8,557 nt of DNA from Planctomycetaceae bacterium (GTDB lineage Bacteria > Planctomycetota > Planctomycetia > Pirellulales > Thermoguttaceae): contig JAITAZ010000054.1 in assembly GCA_031283825.1 (NCBI GenBank), positions 1 through 8,557 on the forward strand, written 5' to 3'. The translations under genes were made by a program, and so were the position numbers. Shown here piece after piece: positions 1-4,339 of this stretch; the stretch's first letter is position 1, and every line of letters starts with the position of its first letter. The notes below the pieces were generated by a model. That model did no database searches, was not told the DNA's origin, and was given only the letters and a program-made list of their open reading frames with translations.

Positions 1-42
1 TCAGACAAGACGAATCGTCCAATACGTAAAAAGGCTGCTTAA
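1..42 (+). CDS. Possible 3' end of a truncated upstream gene
   Basis: From the first base the plus strand reads 13 open codons ending in a basic tail (RPIRKKAA) and a TAA stop. A lysine/alanine-rich C-terminus would fit a nucleic-acid-binding or ribosomal-type protein, but 13 codons cannot identify a family. A second frame (2-46) is also open to a TGA, so even the frame is uncertain. The stem-loop at 264-293 would be a plausible transcript end for such a gene, about 220 bases further on. Confidence 0.3.
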   Translation, partial: SDKTNRPIRKKAA

Positions 43-135
43 TTGAATGAAAAAATTTTGTCAAATTCGACGGACGAAATTGCTTGGACATCGATTAAAT
101 TATATGTATAAAATTTATAACCACTCACTGGGGGA

Positions 136-160
136 AATTCGGAATTCGGAATTCGGAATT
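136..160. repeat. 7-bp tandem repeat (AATTCGG), 3.6 copies
   Basis: AATTCGG occurs three times head to tail (136-142, 143-149, 150-156), followed by AATT. The same AATTCGGAATT core forms the loop of the hairpin after rpsG (around 3528-3537). This array may therefore be an expanded remnant of that intergenic repeat family. The rest of 43-230 shows no gene or clear signal. Confidence 0.75.
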
Positions 161-230
161 ATGTAATAGCAAGCGGAAAAATTGAGGTAAAGTCGGTCGT
201 AGTTTTTTTAAGGTCAATAGGAACGATATA

Positions 231-337
231 GACAAAAGAGACAGTAGAGACGACGTTGCTATTAAAGACTCAAAATATCGCTTTTGAGTCTTTTCAATTT
301 AGATTTAAACTAAAATGTCTTTACTGTCTCTCATGTC
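231..337. repeat. Imperfect inverted repeat enclosing a stem-loop
   Basis: The 21-base arms 231-251 and 317-337 are reverse complements at 18 of 21 positions, centred on the shared GAGACAGTA. They enclose a separate perfect hairpin at 264-293. The whole unit lies between the stop codon of the minus-strand PLP enzyme gene (379) and any plus-strand gene ending at base 42. It could be a compound transcription-end structure or a small repeat element. No direct target duplication was found at its edges. Confidence 0.6.
264..293. terminator. Probable bidirectional terminator hairpin
   Basis: A perfect 12-bp stem (264-275 with 282-293) with a 6-base loop. The arms begin and end in A and T runs, so on either strand the stem finishes in T residues. 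The position between convergent units, 86 bases past the PLP enzyme stop, fits a shared terminator. The T tract is short and AT pairs dominate, so its strength is uncertain. Confidence 0.6.
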
Positions 338-378
338 CCTTAATAAAAATAATTCTACTGAATAATTACCAAAAAATT

Positions 379-1677
379 TTAAATAATTTTCGCCAACGTT
401 TCGGTTAATTCAAGAATCATTTCTGTTGTGTGAGTTGCAAAAACCGCAATCCTCAACGCGCCTTGAGAACCCAAACCCGTATAACGCGGCAAATACGAAA
501 CAAGAATCCCGCGATTCGATAACTCCTTTTGTATTCTACGCATATTTATTGCCGAACCGAGCGTCAAAATAACTATCGGCAACGGATTATCCTCGACTTC
601 GATTCCTTTTTCTCGTAATTTTCGTTTCAATAATTCTGTATTTGCTTGTAGTTTTTTTCTCAATTCTCCCTTTGCCGCAATCGACAACGCCGCCGCTGTT
701 GCCGCCGCAATCGGACTCGCCGGAGCACTCGCGCCGTGATAAATTGTCGTGCGGTCTTTAATACATTGAATAAACGCTTCGCTGCCCGGAATTATTCCGC
801 CGCTGCCGCCGACAACTTTACAAAGAGAAAACGCTTGATAAAGATTCGTTGTTATCTCAGACGAATTATTATTCGTACAAAAATGAAAATCGTCGATTGA
901 ATCTTGTGTCGTCCGATTCGCCAAAGCCGGACTAATATTGAAATGCTCAAAAGTTCCGAGTCCGTTTGAGCCAAGCACTCCAAAGCCGTGAGCGTCGTCG
1001 ATTAACAACGACGCGCCGTCGTAATTTTCTAGCAGAGTAACGTAATCTTGAATTGGCGCAATTGTGCCGAGCAACGAAAAAACGCCGTCGGTTATTATCA
1101 ACGGACGTTCATGTAATTGAAGATTCGACTCAAGTTTGTCATGTAAATCTTGCACGTTGCGATGCGAAAACGTAATAGGACGACATCGCGGATTACGGAT
1201 TCGTTTTGCCGCGTCGAACAAAGAATAATGAGAGGCTTCGTCGATAAAAATTCGGTCGAAAGTTCCGTCGATTGATTCGATTAAAATTTGATTAGCGATG
1301 TAGCCTGACGCGGTATAAAACGAGCGGTCAACGCCGAGTAATTCAGTGATCAACCGTTCGACTTGAAAAACCGGCGGAGACGTAAACGCGGTTCGAGTTG
1401 TTGCCGTACCGACGCCGTAACGCAACACAGCTTCGCAAGTTGCCGCGATAACTTCGGGTTCTGCTTGTAATCCCAAGTAACCGTTTCCGGCGAAGTAAAG
1501 ATAAACTCTACCGGCGACAGTAATCATTGAATCGGGTGGTCCGTCAAAACTTAAAGTCTCTTCAATTTCATTTTGAATATTATTCGTAACAGAAATTGTC
1601 GGGTTTGATTTCCACGATGAAATATCCTCTTGCTGATTCAATTGAGGTTGACCGGAGTTGAAAAAAAATTTGAACAT
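379..1677 (-). CDS. Alpha-oxoamine synthase-family PLP enzyme (BioF/Kbl/SPT-like)
   Basis: Predicted 432-residue fold-type I PLP enzyme of the family that condenses an amino acid with an acyl-CoA, releasing CO2 (8-amino-7-oxononanoate synthase, 2-amino-3-ketobutyrate CoA ligase, serine palmitoyltransferase). Counting from the ATG at 1677, visible marks are a Tyr/Gly-rich FAGNGYLGL near 62-70 and a glycine/threonine stretch GVGTATTRT near 88-95. His150 in DEASHYS should stack on PLP. Asp227 and His230 lie in DDAHGFGVLG, and Lys287 in SLCKVVGGSGG is the likely Schiff-base lysine. YHGASAPASP follows near 313. The Asp-to-Lys spacing is 60, against 32 in E. coli BioF (Asp204 to Lys236), owing to an Asn/Thr-rich insert around 248-280. 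Length is slightly above the usual 390-420. I chose the ATG; a TTG ten codons upstream (1707) is in frame and would add a hydrophobic stretch, but neither start has a clear ribosome site. The substrate cannot be told, and no bio or sphingolipid genes adjoin. Confidence 0.85.
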   Translation of the reverse strand: MFKFFFNSGQPQLNQQEDISSWKSNPTISVTNNIQNEIEETLSFDGPPDSMITVAGRVYLYFAGNGYLGLQAEPEVIAATCEAVLRYGVGTATTRTAFTSPPVFQVERLITELLGVDRSFYTASGYIANQILIESIDGTFDRIFIDEASHYSLFDAAKRIRNPRCRPITFSHRNVQDLHDKLESNLQLHERPLIITDGVFSLLGTIAPIQDYVTLLENYDGASLLIDDAHGFGVLGSNGLGTFEHFNISPALANRTTQDSIDDFHFCTNNNSSEITTNLYQAFSLCKVVGGSGGIIPGSEAFIQCIKDRTTIYHGASAPASPIAAATAAALSIAAKGELRKKLQANTELLKRKLREKGIEVEDNPLPIVILTLGSAINMRRIQKELSNRGILVSYLPRYTGLGSQGALRIAVFATHTTEMILELTETLAKII

Positions 1678-1841
1678 AATAAATAAAAAAATAATTGCCG
1701 CGAACAATTACAGAAACAATTACCGTAATTATTCAGTTGAATATTTAAACTGCGAACAATTCAAAATAATTCGCTCATTGCAGACGGAAGAGTAACAATT
1801 ATTCAAATCAAACGCAAGATCAATTTTAAATTCGCGTCCAG

Positions 1842-1855
1842 CTAGAGACGCAATG
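1842..1855. repeat. Half copy of the AGAGACGCAA palindromic repeat
   Basis: CTAGAGACGCAATG at 1842-1855 matches one arm of the paired palindromes at 2052-2127 but lacks the returning arm, so it looks like a decayed or truncated copy. It lies in the 748-base spacer 1678-2425, which has no recognisable coding region. Confidence 0.5.
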
Positions 1856-1980
1856 TTGGTAGAAACGTATTGATCCAGTGATAGACAATTATCGATTCAG
1901 ATAGGCAACCATATCAGAGGTGAACGGTAACAAATGGTTGGTTTTTTTCGGGTAGAAAATAATGACAGATTAAAAATTTT

Positions 1981-2178
1981 TTGTAACCGTTTACGGAATT
2001 TTTTATTTTTTTATCGAAAAATTAAAACGTGAATAGCTACAAATTAACAAATGTAGAGACGCAATGCCTTGCGTCTCTGTTCGATCAAAAGCTCACCGAT
2101 AGAGACGCAAAGCATTGCGTCTCTACATTGGGTTTAGTAATTCAAATCCGAAATTTAAAAATCCGTGAACGGTTACGA
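1981..2178. repeat. 198-bp composite inverted-repeat element
   Basis: The left end TTGTAACCGTTTACGG (1981-1996) is the inverse of the right end CCGTGAACGGTTACGA (2163-2178), and both are bordered inward by A/T tracts. The right half (about 2141-2178) closely resembles the right half of the hairpin after rpsG (3528-3560), which shows a shared family. Here the loop is enlarged by the AGAGACGCAA palindrome pair. Related single motifs flank it: GGTGAACGGTAACAAA at 1919-1934, and a direct-repeat pair at 2026-2045 and 2193-2212 sharing AACGTGAA and TACAAATT. It looks like a non-autonomous MITE- or REP-like element; no transposase is present. Confidence 0.7.
2052..2127. repeat. Paired REP-like palindromes (AGAGACGCAA type)
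   Basis: Two hairpins: 2055-2064 pairs with 2069-2078 (10-bp stem, TGCC loop) and 2101-2110 pairs with 2115-2124 (10-bp stem, AGCA loop). The two units are inverse copies of each other (26 of 27 bases), separated by 22 bases, as in bacterial interspersed mosaic elements. From memory, palindromes of the type GTAGAGACGCAATGC...TTGCGTCTCTAC are frequent in several unrelated bacterial genomes. Confidence 0.8.
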
Positions 2179-2252
2179 TTTTTTTTCTTTTGAACGTGAA
2201 CTGTTACAAATTTTCGTTACAGAATATTTTCTCATGCGTGAAGTAGTCCCCG

Positions 2253-2280
2253 TTGACAGCATTTTAAAATGCTGTAAGAT
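2253..2280 (+). promoter_or_regulatory. Candidate rpsL promoter with operator-like palindrome
   Basis: TTGACA (2253-2258) is a perfect sigma-70-type -35 box. After a 16-base spacer it is followed by TAAGAT (2275-2280), a 4-of-6 match to the -10 box. A perfect 20-bp palindrome, ACAGCATTTTAAAATGCTGT (2256-2275), fills the spacer and touches both boxes. This suits an operator bound by a dimeric repressor, or it may simply be a hairpin. The implied leader to rpsL is about 140 bases. Confidence 0.5.
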
Positions 2281-2425
2281 TCAACGCTCAAATTTCCTCG
2301 CGTAGAAAAAGGTTTGTACAAGATTGAATTTTAACAGCTCCGGCGCGGGCAGTTTAATGTATCGGAGATTTGAACTTTGGAAAATTTCAGAAATTAGAAT
2401 TAAATCTAGTCATAGAAAGAAAAAC

Positions 2426-2830
2426 ATGCCGACAATCAATCAATTAGTTCGTAAAAATCGTCAACAACAGGTGTACAAAAGTAAATCTGTAGTATTAGAT
2501 AAATGTTCGCAAAAACGCGGCGTTTGTCTTTTGGTGCGTACAATGCCGCCCAAAAAGCCAAATTCGGCTTTGCGAAAAATTACAAGAGTACGACTTTCAA
2601 ACGGGAAAGAAGTTACAGTTTATATCCCGGGCGAAAATCATTCGCTACAAGAACATTCAATAGTTCTAATTCGCGGCGGACGAGTTCGAGACCTGCCAGG
2701 CGTAAGATATCAGGTAATTCGAGGAACTCTCGACGCCACCGGTGTTGACGGACGTAAACAAGCAAGAAGTAGATACGGCGCAAAAAAGAATCAAAAAGCC
2801 GCTACAAAAGGAGCCGCAAAAAAGAAATAA
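2426..2830 (+). CDS. rpsL: 30S ribosomal protein S12
   Basis: Small-subunit protein S12, which lies at the decoding centre and monitors codon-anticodon pairing. The 134-residue product aligns without gaps to E. coli S12 over residues 1-120. It shows NQLVRK near the N-terminus, CSQKRGVC at 27-34, [10 protein letters not shown] at 42-51, LQEHS at 74-78, [13 protein letters not shown] at 83-95 and a basic C-terminal tail of about 14 residues. Lys43, a classic streptomycin-resistance site, is unchanged, whereas position 88 is Arg rather than the usual Lys. Asp89, the target of RimO methylthiolation in E. coli, is kept. The ATG at 2426 was chosen because MPTINQL matches the family N-terminus. The frame is open upstream to 2324, but those residues are unlike S12. 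A weak purine stretch (AGAAAGA) precedes the start. rpsG follows after 191 bases. Confidence 0.97.
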   Translation: MPTINQLVRKNRQQQVYKSKSVVLDKCSQKRGVCLLVRTMPPKKPNSALRKITRVRLSNGKEVTVYIPGENHSLQEHSIVLIRGGRVRDLPGVRYQVIRGTLDATGVDGRKQARSRYGAKKNQKAATKGAAKKK

Positions 2831-2860
2831 TATTTCAAAATATTTCAAAATTCACGCATA

Positions 2861-2961
2861 AATTTCAACAGCATAACCTCAACCAAAACTTAAAATGTAA
2901 GCAGTTAAAAAATTGCTTGCACGCTAAACGATGTCTTTTAAGTTATTATGTTGTTGAAATT
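2861..2961 (+). promoter_or_regulatory. Foldable rpsL-rpsG intercistronic region
   Basis: Three stacked helices can form in the mRNA: 2861-2875 with 2947-2961 (15 bp, one G-U pair), 2887-2895 with 2936-2944 (9 bp), and 2899-2906 with 2911-2918 (8 bp, AAAA loop). In E. coli, S7 represses its own synthesis by binding the rpsL-rpsG intercistronic RNA. The position here invites the same idea, though the helices are not visibly like the E. coli site. A tandem TATTTCAAAA pair (2831-2850) directly follows the rpsL stop. Confidence 0.5.
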
Positions 2962-3010
2962 CATCGCAAAATTCGTATTACAAGATTTTTGAACAATTAA
3001 AGAAACATAA

Positions 3011-3014
3011 AGGA
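3011..3014 (+). promoter_or_regulatory. Ribosome binding site of rpsG
   Basis: AGGA seven bases before the ATG at 3022, inside an A-rich stretch. It is the clearest Shine-Dalgarno sequence in the window; rpsL has only a weak one, and the PLP enzyme and kinase genes show none. Confidence 0.7.
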
Positions 3015-3021
3015 AAAAAAT

Positions 3022-3492
3022 ATGGGACGCATAACGGCAAGTAAAAAACAATTAAAACCAGATCCAATTTATAGCTCGATTCTGGCAAGTAAGTTTATCA
3101 ATTGTCTGATGTGGGACGGTAAAAAAAACGCGGCTGAAAGCGTATTCTACGGCGCGTTAGAAATCATAAAAAACAAGCATCAAGACAAATCACCAATTGA
3201 AGTTTTTCATACGGCGATTGAAAATGTTAAGCCGAATATAGAAGTGCGATCAAAACGTGTTGGCGGCGCTTCATATCAGGTGCCGATGCAAGTACAAAAG
3301 AATCGTCAGCAATCGTTAGCGATTCGTTGGATTCTTAACGCCGTTAGAGACAAAAAAGGTCAACCGGCGCACGAAAAACTCGCAACAGAATTGATAAACG
3401 CTTTCAACAAAGAAGGAACTGCTATCGTAAAACGCGAAAACGTTCACAAAATGGCTGAAGCAAACAAAGCATTTGCTCATTTCGCATGGTAA
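3022..3492 (+). CDS. rpsG: 30S ribosomal protein S7
   Basis: S7 is the primary binder of the 3' major domain of 16S rRNA. It nucleates assembly of the small-subunit head and lines the E and P sites. The 156-residue product has the normal bacterial length and family marks: MGRITASKK at the start, DPIYSS, a conserved [18 protein letters not shown] segment near 29-46, [21 protein letters not shown] at 68-88 (the rRNA-contacting beta-hairpin region), SLAIRWI, and [15 protein letters not shown] at the C-terminus. The start is set by family alignment and a good Shine-Dalgarno sequence. It sits 191 bases after rpsL as in str operons, but no fusA or tuf follows within the next 5 kb. A repeat-family hairpin begins five bases past the stop. 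Confidence 0.97.
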   Translation: MGRITASKKQLKPDPIYSSILASKFINCLMWDGKKNAAESVFYGALEIIKNKHQDKSPIEVFHTAIENVKPNIEVRSKRVGGASYQVPMQVQKNRQQSLAIRWILNAVRDKKGQPAHEKLATELINAFNKEGTAIVKRENVHKMAEANKAFAHFAW

Positions 3493-3496
3493 AAAA

Positions 3497-3560
3497 TTGT
3501 AAACGTTCATGGTTTTTAAATTTCAGAATTCGGAATTTAAAAAACCGTGAACGATTACAA
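3497..3560. repeat. 64-bp inverted repeat just past rpsG
   Basis: Arms 3497-3522 and 3534-3560 are near-perfect inverse copies (26 and 27 bases, two mismatches and one extra A). The loop is TCAGAATTCGG. The tips carry the dispersed GTGAACG-TTAC motif. Because it begins five bases after the rpsG stop, the transcript would form a long hairpin there that could end transcription or protect the mRNA 3' end. No U-tract follows, so a classic terminator is not shown. Confidence 0.8.
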
Positions 3561-3620
3561 CAAATGAATATTTGTAACTCATGTTATGCAGTATTTGTCC
3601 GTCAGTAGGCGGTAATTGAT

Positions 3621-3934
3621 CAGGTAGGCGACCTTTCGCCGAAAGGTCGCGTCGGCGTTAGCCGACAGTAAATCTGAATTGATTTTAATTAAAACCGCGT
3701 AGCGGTTTCCCAATATAGCGATGGGTAAAAATTCGATAGAATTTTCACCCATCGAAAAAAAAAATCGCGTTACGAATTTATTTTCGACGGGTAAAATCGC
3801 ATTGCGATTTCACCCATCGCTATTTTGGAATTGTCCCTACGGGACAAAGTTGATGTTTTGATTCAAATTAGAATCAATTCAGATTTATCGTTGCCTTCGG
3901 CAACGCGACCTTTCGGCGAAAGGTCGCCTACCTG
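3621..3934. repeat. 314-bp nested palindrome built of small hairpins
   Basis: The outer arms 3621-3652 and 3903-3934 are perfect inverse copies (32 bp). The next segments, 3669-3690 and 3866-3887, pair with one T-to-C difference. Each outer arm also folds on itself (3628-3637 with 3641-3650; 3905-3914 with 3918-3927). Between them lie further hairpins: 3651-3656/3661-3666, 3692-3698/3702-3708, 3719-3734/3739-3754, 3785-3800/3804-3819, 3831-3837/3841-3847 and 3890-3895/3899-3904. The hairpins GTCGGC-GTTA-GCCGAC and GTTGCC-TTC-GGCAAC occupy mirror positions but differ by paired changes that keep the stems. No open reading frame of note is inside. The element lies between rpsG and the tRNA-Val promoter. 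Confidence 0.85.
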
Positions 3935-3974
3935 AGTCGGCGGTCGCCTACCTATGGTTGCCTACCTATGGTTG
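3926..3974 (-). repeat. Clustered CAGGTAGGCRACC repeats
   Basis: Read on the minus strand, the motif AGGTAGGCRACC repeats along this stretch, with GCCTACCTATGGTT occurring twice in tandem (3946-3959, 3960-3973). The 28 bases 3926-3953 are the exact inverse of 8245-8272, past the kinase gene 4.3 kb away. The run extends the right edge of the nested palindrome. Confidence 0.75.
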
Positions 3975-4035
3975 TCTCAAAATATACCGCACAAAAAATA
4001 ATTCTTTAAAAAATTTTTTCTTTGCTTATAGCTGG

Positions 4036-4063
4036 TTGTCAAAAATAAAAAATACACTATACT
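4036..4063 (+). promoter_or_regulatory. Promoter of the tRNA-Val gene
   Basis: TTGTCA (4036-4041), a 16-base spacer, then TATACT (4058-4063): five of six matches to the sigma-70-type consensus at each box. Transcription would start near 4070, giving a leader of nearly 60 bases before the tRNA at 4128. Confidence 0.75.
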
Positions 4064-4127
4064 ATCCCAGTATTGCAAAACTCAAATTTTTACTCTCAAT
4101 TAAAATTTGAAACCAATTCAATACTCA

Positions 4128-4201
4128 GGGCGATTAGCTCAGTTGGTTAGAGCGTCTGGTTTACACCCAGAAGGTCAGCGGTTCGAGCCCGTTATCGCCC
4201 A
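4128..4201 (+). tRNA. tRNA-Val (anticodon UAC)
   Basis: A full cloverleaf of 74 bases. The acceptor stem GGGCGAT pairs with ATCGCCC, the D arm is GCTC/GAGC with loop AGTTGGTTA, and the anticodon stem is TCTGG/CCAGA with loop TTTACAC. The anticodon TAC (4162-4164) reads GUA valine codons and others by wobble. The T arm has the TTCGAGC loop and a five-pair stem with one G-T pair. The discriminator is A4201; the 3' CCA is not encoded and must be added enzymatically. A promoter stands 65 bases upstream and a terminator starts five bases downstream, so it is a single-gene unit. Confidence 0.96.
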
Positions 4202-4205
4202 CTAG

Positions 4206-4243
4206 ACTAGTTCAGGAAACAAATTCTGAACTAGTTTTTTTTT
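4206..4243 (+). terminator. Rho-independent terminator of tRNA-Val
   Basis: A perfect 10-bp stem (4206-4215 with 4226-4235, ACTAGTTCAG type) with a 10-base loop, followed by an unbroken run of T to 4243. It begins directly after the tRNA and isolates it from the kinase gene. Confidence 0.93.
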
Positions 4244-4339
4244 ACGTCTATCACCCCGTCAACTCCATGTTTAAAAATTATTTTACCCATCGTTTCAAAA
4301 TATTACTCCACAAAATACCATAAACCTCTCCCACCAAAA

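Noticed and set aside
107..119. AT-only palindrome TATAAAATTTATA as an operator or promoter
   Set aside because: In such AT-rich DNA a short AT palindrome is expected by chance, and no gene start is nearby.
1678..1707. TTG start extending the PLP enzyme by ten residues
   Set aside because: It is in frame and directly follows a stop, but it lacks a Shine-Dalgarno sequence and the ATG at 1677 gives a normal family N-terminus. Kept only as a finding.
2324..2425. Upstream extension of the rpsL frame by 34 codons
   Set aside because: The added residues are unlike any S12 N-terminus, while MPTINQL at 2426 matches the family.
3621..3974. CRISPR-like array or integron attC site
   Set aside because: Repeats are not evenly spaced by unique spacers, and no cas or integrase gene is present. 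The hairpins differ in sequence and size rather than forming one repeated unit.
4282..4292. TTTACCCATCG before the kinase start resembles arms of the hairpins at 3719-3819
   Set aside because: It is only 11 bases with no returning arm, and may be chance or a decayed fragment.
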